Source of the DNA: Desmonostoc vinosum HA7617-LM4
Lineage (GTDB): Bacteria; Cyanobacteriota; Cyanobacteriia; Cyanobacteriales; Nostocaceae
Direction: 5' to 3'
DNA length: 64,000 nt
NCBI GenBank assembly: GCA_019359515.1
Contig: JAHHHC010000016.1
Location: forward strand, 62,001-126,000
Shown here: in pieces, positions 50,757 to 58,874 of the stretch
Numbering within the stretch: position 1 is the first letter of the stretch
Layout of the letters: each line of letters starts with the position of its first letter
Made by a program: the position numbers and the translations under genes
The notes under the pieces: generated by a model
What the model saw: only the letters and a program-made list of their open reading frames with translations
Database searches by the model: none
What the model was told of the DNA's origin: nothing

Positions 50757-51800
50757 TTAAATCACCCCCAGATTCGCTAAACGCTCAATAGTGGCTTGCT
50801 GTGTTTGCAGGAAGTGTTGGCGGTCTACTTCTTTATTCAGCATAGTATTAGCTGGGTAGAAGTGTGAGTTTTGGTAACTTTGGGCATATAGTTCAAAGCG
50901 TTGGCGTGAAAGTAAATTATTTAACCCAGGTCTTTGGCGATCGCGGCGTAAGGCTGCTAGGTCAATCTCTGCGAAAGCTGCCATACTCTCGCCTGTAACT
51001 GTCTCTGCTAAGACTATCCCTCGATGGTCAATAATTTTAGAACCACCGTCGGCAGAGGCGAGGGGGATGGGGATATTTGCGATACCTGCGGTATTAGCAG
51101 ATACTATATAAGCCATATTTTCTACGGCACGAGTAATTTTTGCGGCGTCTTTGGGTGTGAGGTTTTTACTATAAACTTCTGAGGTGGAGTGCAAGAAAAT
51201 TTCTGCCCCGCGCATTGTCAAACACCGCGCCACCTCTGGATACAAAATTTCTTCTGATGCCAAAGCTGCCAAATTACCAATTTCAGTTTTAGCAACGGGA
51301 AAAACACCTGCCAATCCATAACAATCGAGGTACTTATCCCAAACATCATGGGGTGTCGGGGCAAACATAGAATTTAGCCGCCGATACCGCAAGACAATTG
51401 AGCCAGAAGGGTCAATTACAAAGCAACTTTGAAAGTACAATCCTGGAAAGTTGGGATCAAGTTCGTAAGCATTACCAGCTAAAAATATACGATGCTTTTG
51501 GGCAATTTTGCTGAGTGAATCATATTCAGACCCAGCCATTTCCAAACAAGCTTTTTCTGCCCATGTCGCTAAAGACTCCCCCATGGGGAAACCTGTCAGG
51601 AAATACTCAGGCAGTACAATTAGACGGCAGTCATGACCGATGAAAGCGATACTAGCAGCAATTTGCTGTGCTAAACGGTTGAGAGAGTTTTGCATGAGCA
51701 AACGGGCCTCTTGGCGATCGCGTGCTTGATTGACTGCATAACAAGTTACTTGCAGTGCCAAGGCTCGGAATGAATTTATACCGTCTATGTTTTCTGTCAT
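50757..51800 (-). CDS. Nitrilase-superfamily protein with Ser at the Cys position
   Basis: The 347-residue protein matches carbon-nitrogen hydrolases: the catalytic Glu in VLPEYFLTGFP, and the region around the nucleophile IGNLAALASEEILYPEVARC. In active members this reads like ICYDxRFPE, with the Cys nucleophile; aligned on the PE pair, this protein has Ser. The usual catalytic Lys segment YRKxHL reads YRRLNSM. Both changes suggest altered chemistry or a binding protein; a nitrilase-related subgroup with this motif may exist. The ATG at 51,800 is 8 bp after the stop of the upstream gene; an in-frame ATG at 51,821 would overlap that gene. The two are an operon. Confidence 0.85.
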   Translation of the reverse strand: MTENIDGINSFRALALQVTCYAVNQARDRQEARLLMQNSLNRLAQQIAASIAFIGHDCRLIVLPEYFLTGFPMGESLATWAEKACLEMAGSEYDSLSKIAQKHRIFLAGNAYELDPNFPGLYFQSCFVIDPSGSIVLRYRRLNSMFAPTPHDVWDKYLDCYGLAGVFPVAKTEIGNLAALASEEILYPEVARCLTMRGAEIFLHSTSEVYSKNLTPKDAAKITRAVENMAYIVSANTAGIANIPIPLASADGGSKIIDHRGIVLAETVTGESMAAFAEIDLAALRRDRQRPGLNNLLSRQRFELYAQSYQNSHFYPANTMLNKEVDRQHFLQTQQATIERLANLGVI

Positions 51801-51808
51801 ACTCCCCA

Positions 51809-52552
51809 CTAACCACCCCATAGCGATCGCACTACTTTATCCGTTGTTTGTGCCCCAAACATCTGTGCTGCAACCCGATTACCTGGGTCACTTTCAGCAC
51901 TAGTACGGCGTAGCCACAAATCACGAGTAGCCAAAGCTTCCCGTGCATCTTCGGGTACGGGATCAGCTGCATCTACCCAACTTAGCCAACGGTCTAGCGT
52001 TTCGTGGACAAGTGTGCGAGTTAGTTCCAGAGTATCAACAGTAGCCGCACCTGTGTAGCACAAACTTACAGGTGATTGAAATGTGCGAATATATACACTT
52101 TTACTAGTAAATACTTTGAGACGAGAGTCAGCCTGTAAATTCAAGAAAGTTTGGTTAACTGGCTCATAATAGCGGTGAAGATATTCTAGATTGGTTAACA
52201 GTTCAGTCCGGGGAATGTAATCTATATAGAAGAAAATATTTGGCAGTGTACCGAACTCAAACGCCAAATGGGGAACTTGAATATGCGACTTCAACCAAGT
52301 AGTGAGACGCATGGTGCTAAACGATCTTTCTGGGTTCCTTGTCCACAAATGAACCAACCACTCAATTTCTTCTCCTGAACAAGTTGTTAGCGATCCCTTG
52401 GTATTACCATCAAGACTGCTGTATGCTTGTAACTCTTGAACAGTAGGGTTTAGATGTAACTCAAAACGCGCTTCTAACTTCTGTCGGAGTTCCTGTGTAA
52501 TACTCCATAGCTGCTCAAACACGGCTGTATTATCGAGATGAGATTGCTGCAT
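51809..52552 (-). CDS. Red chlorophyll catabolite reductase-like protein
   Basis: The 247-residue protein recalls plant RCC reductase (PF06405) in several places: PHLAFEFG then FFYIDYIPRTELLTNLEYLH, where plants have VLILDLPHRKDLVLNPDYL; KSVYIRTFQSPVSL, where plants have SLFVRSAFSPTAS; and a C-terminal helix HETLDRWLSWVD. RCC reductase belongs to the ferredoxin-dependent bilin reductase fold and reduces linear tetrapyrroles. The resemblance is by eye and from memory, so activity is unproven. It is followed at 8 bp by the nitrilase-like gene. The 5' flank is AATTCGT heptamer repeat, which leaves no clear ribosome-binding site. Confidence 0.6.
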   Translation of the reverse strand: MQQSHLDNTAVFEQLWSITQELRQKLEARFELHLNPTVQELQAYSSLDGNTKGSLTTCSGEEIEWLVHLWTRNPERSFSTMRLTTWLKSHIQVPHLAFEFGTLPNIFFYIDYIPRTELLTNLEYLHRYYEPVNQTFLNLQADSRLKVFTSKSVYIRTFQSPVSLCYTGAATVDTLELTRTLVHETLDRWLSWVDAADPVPEDAREALATRDLWLRRTSAESDPGNRVAAQMFGAQTTDKVVRSLWGG

Positions 52553-52760
52553 ATTAATTCGTAATTCGTAATGACGCGGCGCTCCTGTGTCGCTCTAAGC
52601 AAAGCTATGCCGTAGGCTTTACGCTGACGCTCGTACCGACGCTCGATGACTCGCTTTAAGCGAAGCTATGCCGCAGGCTTTACGCTACGCTAACGCTAAC
52701 ACTACGAAGCGCGTAATTCGTAATTGGGAATGGGGAATTGGATAGGGGGGAGATCTATAT
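52553..52760. repeat. Dispersed repeats upstream of the RCCR-like gene
   Basis: Heptamer AATTCGT units (52,555-52,572 and about 52,713-52,723) flank a GC-rich block in which AAGCTATGCCG(T/C)AGGCTTTACGCT occurs twice (about 52,602-52,625 and 52,664-52,687). No ORF is convincing. Confidence 0.75.
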
Positions 52761-52971
52761 ATAACCTTCCCCCTGCTCCCTTTAACTTGACAACTTTCCA
52801 GGCGAGAAAATAAGGCTACGCACAATCGCCACCAAGAAGCAGTTGCGATCGCACTATGCCATTCCCAAACACCTAATACTTTAACCCGCCAGGCCTGTTC
52901 AAAAAAACCGAAAAAAGGTAGATGTCCTATAGAAGCATTTTCGTTTGTAATTATCTCACTATAATCTTCAA

Positions 52972-53013
52972 GCGATCGCGGATTTAGAAACCTGGTTGAG
53001 TGCATTAGAGTAA
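52972..53013 (+). pseudogene. 3' remnant of an Rpn/DUF4351 gene
   Basis: In frame, these bases read AIADLETWLSALE followed by TAA, nearly the same as the last 13 residues of the intact gene product at 53,134-53,997 (AIADLETWLSASE). The flanking bases after the stop (CTTGTT against TTTGTT) are also similar. No other part of the gene is found upstream, so only a 3' stub survives. Confidence 0.8.
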
Positions 53014-53133
53014 CTTGTTCTTTATATACCCCGCACAGTCAGCGTCTAAGCAAGAGAACAAAACAAATGTAGGCAATTTGTCCACCATGCAGGAGATAAT
53101 AACAAAACCTGATGAGATTTTTGTGTATCAAAA

Positions 53134-53997
53134 ATGTCCTTTGATAATTTGTGCAAGCTCCTTTCGGAAAAACATCCCACAACCTTTGCTAGTTGGGTAT
53201 TAGGAACACCCCAAAAAAGCGTTACAGTCCTCAAAACTGAATTGAGTATTGAACCGATACGTGCTGATTACGTTACATTCCTACAACTAGAAGGACGTAT
53301 TCTCCATCTAGAATTTCAAACCCAACTCGAATCTACACCACTGCTACCCTTGCGGATGCTCGATTATTGGGTGAGGTTGTATCGGTTGTATCGTCTGCCA
53401 ATCACCCAAGTTGTTGTCTTATTGCTTCCTCCTGCAACAGGAACAGTAATCGAAACTGCCTTTAGTGTTGAAACCACCCGTCACGAATATCGTGTGATTT
53501 GCATGTGGGAGGAAAATCCCCAACTGTTCCTTAACAATGAGGCTTTGTTACCCTTAGCACCCTTAGCAGCAACCACGCAACCCCAAGCTTTATTGCAGCA
53601 AGTTGTGCAACGAGTCAATCAAATACAGCCAGAACAACGCTCGCAAATTTCCGCCTATACCCAAATCTTAGCGGGATTAAAATACAAAAAGAACTTGATT
53701 CAACAATTATTTCGGGAGGGTATGATGCGCGAGTCAGTAATTTATCAAGAAATTCTCAAAGAAGGCGAACAAATAGGAGAACAACGAGGACGACAAGAAG
53801 GAGAACAACGCGGACGGCAAGCAGAGGCGCGATCGCTCATTCTCCGACTGCTGACTCGCCGCGTGGGAGAATTACCCCAACAGGTGCAATCGCAAATTGA
53901 AACTCTCTCCATAGAACAATTAGAAAACCTTGGTGAAGCATTGTTAGATTTTCAGGCGATCGCGGATTTAGAAACCTGGTTGAGTGCATCAGAGTAA
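53134..53997 (+). CDS. Rpn-family PD-(D/E)XK protein with DUF4351 tail
   Basis: The 287-residue protein has the Rpn-type core (ADYVTFLQLEGRILHLEFQTQ, with Asp then Glu-x-Gln in the PD-(D/E)XK arrangement) and a DUF4351 tail (SLILRLLTRRVGELP to AIADLETWLSASE). The linker carries repeated GEQRGRQ units, in the same place as the KEGR repeats of the other family member at 27,958-28,836. The family is regarded as putative nucleases promoting recombination. A 3' stub of another copy lies 121 bp upstream, so this locus has had at least two copies. Confidence 0.86.
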   Translation: MSFDNLCKLLSEKHPTTFASWVLGTPQKSVTVLKTELSIEPIRADYVTFLQLEGRILHLEFQTQLESTPLLPLRMLDYWVRLYRLYRLPITQVVVLLLPPATGTVIETAFSVETTRHEYRVICMWEENPQLFLNNEALLPLAPLAATTQPQALLQQVVQRVNQIQPEQRSQISAYTQILAGLKYKKNLIQQLFREGMMRESVIYQEILKEGEQIGEQRGRQEGEQRGRQAEARSLILRLLTRRVGELPQQVQSQIETLSIEQLENLGEALLDFQAIADLETWLSASE

Positions 53998-54442
53998 TTT
54001 GTTAAATCCCCTCTCTGCACCTGAGGCAACTCTGCATGAAGTAAATCATCCGGCAATTATGCCATCTAGATGTCCGCCTTATACATGGCTACGTATCAAA
54101 AACTATGATCGCTGTATTGCATGCGGCGCAAAGATTTAGGGCAACTTTAGTACAAATGTATGGGGAAATTTCAGTTAGTTTAAACACCCAAGGCGATCGC
54201 CTTTCTTATTTTTTAGCTAAAAATACAAAAGGGCATCTCTTGTAGATGCCCGTCATGCAGGAAAACCCCAAAGGGTTGTCCCTACACCTTCCCAACAATC
54301 AGCAACAGTGACTAATTTAAGGTTAGTCACACTCACAGTCACAGACGTGAATATAGTAATATTATTAACTTAAAATAATAAACGTCTCCAGTACATACAC
54401 TGATTGGTGACTAAAAAACGAAAGGATATGAGCCACAGAAAT
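53998..54442. other. Intergenic region with MITE end and hairpins
   Basis: There is no gene in 445 bp. A degraded MITE end is near 54,010-54,070 (GTAAATCATC, TTATGC). AAGGCGATCGCCTT near 54,190 is a palindrome followed by T-rich sequence. GGGCATCT/AGATGCCC (54,231-54,251) and GTGACTAA/TTAGTCAC (54,308-54,330) are two further hairpins. The last two could belong to a small RNA. Confidence 0.5.
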
Positions 54443-55861
54443 TTATTTATTTTGAATTTCCCGCAGGGGCTGACAGTGATATGTGACTCCACAGATGGCT
54501 GCTAAAAGCAACCAAAAGAGTGTATTCAAACGAAAATCGAATAGAGAGACATCTACTGTATTAAATAGTAACCACCCGACAAAAACCATCAGGTAACTAA
54601 AAAATATTAATTTATCTTGTGCATCTAGATATGTTGGCATTCGTAGTAGTTGCATACCTGCAAACAAGATCCAACCAAGCAAGGCGCAAAACAAAATAGT
54701 ACTGGGAAAACCAGTTTCAGCAAATAGCATTAAAAACAAGTTGTGGGGATGCCCTAAAGGAGTCTGCATTTGTGCTTTATAGAGTTCGCTAAAACTGCGT
54801 AAGCCCCAACCCGTCCAAGGATGCTGCTGTGTTAAAGACCAGGCAAACTGCCACTGAGTTTTTCGCATCAAAGCAACTGGTCTATCTGGATACATTTCGT
54901 CATTTAAGCGTGCCCAAAAGAAAGCAGGAACAATTTGACGAAAAAATTGAGCAATTGGCACAGGAGCAAAAGCTGCCAACAGAACACTAGTAATAATTGC
55001 CCCAACACCACCCACAAGAATGCGCCAACCTTGATAGAGTGCATAAGCTAAACAAGCAAAAATTGCGATCGCCCATCCATTACGTGAGTTGGTAAAAATC
55101 AAGGCAGTGAAATCGGCAATCACGGCTATGGTGAGGAAGAGGAAGGGGATTGGGGATTGGGGACTAGGGAACTCGGGGCCCCTGCTCCCGGAGGGAGTGG
55201 GGATTAGGGGTAATGGGGACTGGGGAGAGATTAAAAACTCTTGACTTTTGACTTTTGACTTTTGACTCTTGAGTGCCAATCGCCATTGTTCTAACCACAA
55301 TCCTAAACCCAGGATAAAAACTATTACCAAGTAGCCAGCAAAGGTATTAGCGTGCATGAAAATAGAGGCCATGCGGCCTGGTGGTTCTCCTCCAGGGGCG
55401 ATCGCCCAATCAAAGACAATCCACAAAACTTGCAATTTGAAATTCCAGCCTAAAAATAACTGCCCCAAGCCCATCATCACCACTGGCAAGGAACCCATTA
55501 CCAAAGTCCAAGCCATTTGTCGCAATTGAGTGGGTGTTTGAATGAGGTTGCTAAAGGTAGCAAAAACTAAAAAGAATGGTAAAAAATTGAACAAGCCAAG
55601 ATAGGCTGCTGTTTTATCATAGGCAAACCCAGCAGTAATAATCAGCAACACACCCAAAAGAGCAAATCCCCAATTGAGGGGGCGGCGGATAATTGTCCGG
55701 TATTGTTGTAGCCAGGTTACTAATAATACCAAAACTATCGCCACAGCCCCTAAAAACGGACTCAACGGGAAGATTAATATTCCCAATAGAGAATATTTCC
55801 AAGAGGATTGCCAACGAGGATTGGAATAGTGAAAAGCTCTGCTCAAGCTAGCTCCCAACAT
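54443..55861 (-). CDS. O-antigen polymerase/ligase-like membrane protein (Wzy/WaaL type)
   Basis: The 472-residue protein is polytopic, with about ten hydrophobic segments (ILIFPLSPFLGAVAIVLVLL; FTALIFTNSRNGWAIAIFAC; LMLFAETGFPSTILFCALLG) and the large loop with WTGWGLRSFSELY and HPHNLFLMLFAE typical of the O-antigen ligase/polymerase superfamily. It probably joins or polymerises envelope or exopolysaccharide glycans at the plasma membrane. Residues about 200-241, in a loop between two helices, are encoded by STRR heptamers (positions 55,139-55,262) and are unlike the rest. Its start overlaps the end of the YaaW gene by 19 bp. Confidence 0.85.
   Translation of the reverse strand: MLGASLSRAFHYSNPRWQSSWKYSLLGILIFPLSPFLGAVAIVLVLLVTWLQQYRTIIRRPLNWGFALLGVLLIITAGFAYDKTAAYLGLFNFLPFFLVFATFSNLIQTPTQLRQMAWTLVMGSLPVVMMGLGQLFLGWNFKLQVLWIVFDWAIAPGGEPPGRMASIFMHANTFAGYLVIVFILGLGLWLEQWRLALKSQKSKVKSQEFLISPQSPLPLIPTPSGSRGPEFPSPQSPIPFLFLTIAVIADFTALIFTNSRNGWAIAIFACLAYALYQGWRILVGGVGAIITSVLLAAFAPVPIAQFFRQIVPAFFWARLNDEMYPDRPVALMRKTQWQFAWSLTQQHPWTGWGLRSFSELYKAQMQTPLGHPHNLFLMLFAETGFPSTILFCALLGWILFAGMQLLRMPTYLDAQDKLIFFSYLMVFVGWLLFNTVDVSLFDFRLNTLFWLLLAAICGVTYHCQPLREIQNK
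55139..55262. repeat. STRR array inside the polymerase gene
   Basis: GGGGATT/GGGGACT-type heptamers and three TTGACTT-type units lie in frame in the coding region. They encode a stretch rich in Ser, Pro and Lys. The array keeps the reading frame open, adding about 41 codons. Confidence 0.88.
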
Positions 55862-56685
55862 TCAGTACGAGTGAGACGAATTTGAGCTAAAGCAAAGATG
55901 GTAGGGATGATTCGACCATAGTTAGTGGCGATCGCTCTCCATCCTAAATCGGCAAAAAACCAAGCCCACATTACTGGCCCAATCACAGCGAACATACTAC
56001 GAACAGCCCCATAACGAGCTGCACTCATAGTCATACCCCGGCGAGCCATTTGCATAGCTACATAGTTTTGAAATTGTGCTGTAGCTACTTGTGAGCCTTG
56101 AACCGCTGTTTGTTTAGCTAGTTCATAGGTAGCAAAATGTATAGCAAATTGCTGAGCAATTTGTGTAAGTACAAATGGCTTAATCACAGAACTCACAGCT
56201 AGGGCACTACCTCCTTTGAAAAGTAAACCCAGAGGGTCACGTTGTAATAAAAGTGGTAGCGGTTCCTTGAGTTCTGATTTCACCAACTGATGCTGTATCC
56301 GCACAGTCAATTTTTGTTTTTCCTTTTCAGGCAACTTTTTCCACACCTGCCCTAACAGATGCAAAAATACCTCAGATTCCAAATCAACAGTTGCCAACTG
56401 ATTAGAATAGGGAATTTTCAGATACTTACATACCTGAATTAGCGCTTGTCGGTAAGTTACTTGTTCTGTGCGTCCCCGTAGGACTGTCATGCCATCTGCC
56501 GCTAAAAAGCGAAAGCGAGCCTCTAGTGCATCTAACCAAGCTTTACGGTCTTGGCTTTGTATTTCGATGGGTTCAGGTGTGTGAACATAGTCTAGAGGAT
56601 TGAACTTACGACTAAATAGAATTGCGGTTAAGTCTTGCAATTCTTCATCGGTTGCTAGCTCTAGAGCCGCCCTCATCTCATCCAA
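55843..56685 (-). CDS. YaaW family protein
   Basis: The 280-residue protein resembles the E. coli YaaW/UPF0174 family: an N-terminal helical region beginning ALELATDEELQDLTAILFSR, the segment LEARFRFLAADGMTVLRGR, and hydrophobic C-terminal helices (GPVMWAWFFADLGWRAIA) that may enter the membrane. The family has no established function. The gene overlaps the downstream polymerase gene by 19 bp, so they are probably expressed together; whether they act together is unknown. Confidence 0.75.
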   Translation of the reverse strand: MDEMRAALELATDEELQDLTAILFSRKFNPLDYVHTPEPIEIQSQDRKAWLDALEARFRFLAADGMTVLRGRTEQVTYRQALIQVCKYLKIPYSNQLATVDLESEVFLHLLGQVWKKLPEKEKQKLTVRIQHQLVKSELKEPLPLLLQRDPLGLLFKGGSALAVSSVIKPFVLTQIAQQFAIHFATYELAKQTAVQGSQVATAQFQNYVAMQMARRGMTMSAARYGAVRSMFAVIGPVMWAWFFADLGWRAIATNYGRIIPTIFALAQIRLTRTECWELA

Positions 56686-56749
56686 TTTTCCCTTCCTCCC
56701 TTCCGTGCTGCTTTTCTGTACCTTATTCTACTATTAGCTTTTAGCAATC

Positions 56750-56889
56750 ATTTGTTGTTTGTCATTTGTCAGTGATCAATTGTCAATTGTCCTTTGTCAT
56801 TTGTCTGCTAGTCGCCAACCAAAAACCATTGACTCATAACCAAAAACCATTGACCATTGACTAATGACCAATTGACTAACGACTAATGA
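56750..56889. repeat. STRR-like array running up to the FAD oxidoreductase start
   Basis: Tandem AT-rich heptamers (TCATTTG-, ACCATTG- and CTAATGA-like) fill the region. The start codon of the next gene (56,886-56,888) lies inside an ACTAATG-type unit, with no ribosome-binding site visible. Confidence 0.75.
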
Positions 56890-57947
56890 CTGATATAGCG
56901 GTAATCGGTGCCGGAATGGCTGGTTTAGTTTGTGCCCAGCAGTTAAGTCAAGCTGGATATTCAGTGCTGGTTGTGGAAAAATCTAGGGGTTTGGGAGGAA
57001 GAGTTGCTACGCGCCGTTTGCAGGGAACTTGGGCCGATCATGGAGCTTGTGATCTCAAACCAAAGGGTGAATTGTTTAAACGTTTTGTAGATTTGTTATG
57101 CGATCGCCATATCCTTGAAGTCTGGACAGATACAGTTTATCAACTCCAGCCCAACTCAGAAATCAGCATTAGGGACTCAGCACCCCGTTATGTTGCTCCT
57201 ATGGGCATGAATACGATCGCCAAATTTCTCGCCCCAGGGCTAGAAATATTACTGAATCAGCGTGTCATTGAAATTGCCCTGACTCCCGAAAACAATTGGC
57301 GTCTCACCCTCGAATCTAGTAATGAAGAATTAATTGCCAAGGCTTTAGTTATTGCTATTCCTGCACCGCAAGCTTTTACGCTGCTAGCACCTCTAGGCGA
57401 ACATCTATTAGAGCAAGCGTTTTTGCATAACCTGCGCTCTGTAGAATTCTATCCTTGCATTAGTGCGATTGCAGGCTATCCTCCCACATCAAAGCCACTA
57501 CCAAAATGGAAAGCTCTAAATTTTATAGATCATACTGATCTCGCATGGATTGGTTTAGATAGCAGTAAGCGTCCCAATCCTCAGCAGCCACATTTTGTAG
57601 TGCAAAGCAGCGCTGATTTTGCCCAAAATCACCTAGAATCTCCAGATTTACAACCAGTTGGACAGTATCTGTTGCAACGTGCAGCCGCATCTTTAAACCT
57701 TCCTTGGCTGAATACTCCCGATTGGATGCAAGTACATCGTTGGCGTTATGCCTTTCCTAGTCGTCCCTGGCACGCAAGTTTTTTGTCTGTCGAAACTTCC
57801 CCACCTTTAATTTGCTGTGGTGATTGGTGTGGTGGCAATCTTGTAGAAAGCGCAATACTTTCCGGATTAGCTACTGCTGAAAAAATTAACAATCAATTGT
57901 ACCGTTTAACTCTCAATGATGCGAATGTTTTCAATGTTTTTGCTTAA
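56886..57947 (+). CDS. FAD-dependent amine oxidase-like protein
   Basis: The 353-residue protein begins with an FAD-binding Rossmann motif (IAVIGAGMAGLVCAQQL; then VVEKSRGLGGRVATRR) and ends with a second FAD-contact segment (CGDWCGGNLVESAILSG), the pattern of renalase-like and amine-oxidase-like flavoproteins. The substrate is unknown. The start codon lies within an STRR-like array and has no ribosome-binding site, so a translation start from the repeat is possible. It is transcribed alone; the next gene is 458 bp away. Confidence 0.88.
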   Translation: MTDIAVIGAGMAGLVCAQQLSQAGYSVLVVEKSRGLGGRVATRRLQGTWADHGACDLKPKGELFKRFVDLLCDRHILEVWTDTVYQLQPNSEISIRDSAPRYVAPMGMNTIAKFLAPGLEILLNQRVIEIALTPENNWRLTLESSNEELIAKALVIAIPAPQAFTLLAPLGEHLLEQAFLHNLRSVEFYPCISAIAGYPPTSKPLPKWKALNFIDHTDLAWIGLDSSKRPNPQQPHFVVQSSADFAQNHLESPDLQPVGQYLLQRAAASLNLPWLNTPDWMQVHRWRYAFPSRPWHASFLSVETSPPLICCGDWCGGNLVESAILSGLATAEKINNQLYRLTLNDANVFNVFA

Positions 57948-58405
57948 GTATTTTATCTGTCATTCGACTGATTGATCAGTATAGAAAAGCCCTATTTAGG
58001 TTGTAAAACTTATCTTTAAAGTATCCCTTGTTATGGAAAAGATAAAAAAATTAATATACTTGTCTAAGGATTAATCTTGATCCCTATAAATTTATGCTGC
58101 GTTTTATGTAGTTTTTGCCCAAAAAATTGGAAATTTGAAATAATTGACATTATAAAGACAAATTAATGGTAGCTTACAAGTCTCTTGAGTACTGTTTTAA
58201 GAAATTACCTTGTTAAACAGTATAAAGTTTAACTAAAATCAGCCAAACCAAATGTCTGATATTTTACCAAGATAAAAAGTTAAGTTCAGGTCGGAGCATC
58301 TATCAGTTAAATCACTTCTAACTGATTGTCATGACGAAGTTGCCACCAAGAAAATTTGTTGACTTTTCCTAGTATGGACTGGATTAAAAAAGGAGTTTAA
58401 AAGTC
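57948..58405. other. Long leader/intergenic region before the ComFB-like gene
   Basis: I see no gene in this 458-bp AT-rich region. AAGGAG at about 58,390 is the ribosome-binding site for the gene at 58,406. A long 5' leader or a small RNA is possible but not shown. Confidence 0.5.
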
Positions 58406-58783
58406 ATGAAGACCGTAGTAAATTTAACACAGCAATCAGTGATAGGAGAGATTGAAAGCGTTTTGGATACATATCCATACCATCCTTATCAGCAAGCCTT
58501 TGCAATCCCTGATTTACGTCAAGAGTTAGTTGCCTTTGTTCTCAACCGCATTCCTTGCTTTTATAGCGCCGTATCTGAAGGACAAATTTCATTGGCTGAA
58601 GCTGAAAAAGAAAATTTACCATACTACAAATTTCCCCGCCAACCTTTAGAACAGCAAATGCATTTACAAAACTTGATTCATCAAGGTATCTACGCAATTG
58701 TTAAACAAAAGTCAGATTGGATTAGTCATCATCTTTGTGAAACGTTTCAACCTGATTGTGAACCGTCTCATTGGTTTGGCTAA
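58406..58783 (+). CDS. ComFB-like small protein
   Basis: The 125-residue protein resembles the late-competence ComFB family: an acidic N-terminal helix (VIGEIESVLDTYP), then ELVAFVLNRIPCFYSAVSEG, which matches the family pattern LNRLPPxY. Some cyanobacterial ComFB-like proteins bind cyclic dinucleotides, reported as c-di-GMP receptors affecting cell size and competence. Whether this copy does is unknown; the usual PPxY here reads PCFY. The gene has a strong AAGGAG site and ends before a terminator. It is probably monocistronic. Confidence 0.6.
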   Translation: MKTVVNLTQQSVIGEIESVLDTYPYHPYQQAFAIPDLRQELVAFVLNRIPCFYSAVSEGQISLAEAEKENLPYYKFPRQPLEQQMHLQNLIHQGIYAIVKQKSDWISHHLCETFQPDCEPSHWFG

Positions 58784-58815
58784 ATTGCACATACTAATAG
58801 TGATTAGCGATGATC

Positions 58816-58848
58816 AGAACCCCGAATTTTTGAAAAATTCGGGGTTCT
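58816..58848 (+). terminator. Strong hairpin after the ComFB-like gene
   Basis: AGAACCCCGAATTTTT (58,816-58,831) and AAAAATTCGGGGTTCT (58,833-58,848) form a perfect inverted repeat around one base. In practice the AT centre is the loop and the GC arms are the stem. Confidence 0.85.
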
Positions 58849-58874
58849 AGCAGCCTCTCAAAATTAATGATTTC

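Noticed and set aside
52685-53005. 106-residue minus-strand open frame
   Set aside because: It overlaps the Rpn stub and repeat sequence, its tail is repeat-encoded, and no family is recognised. A decayed gene is possible but unsupported.
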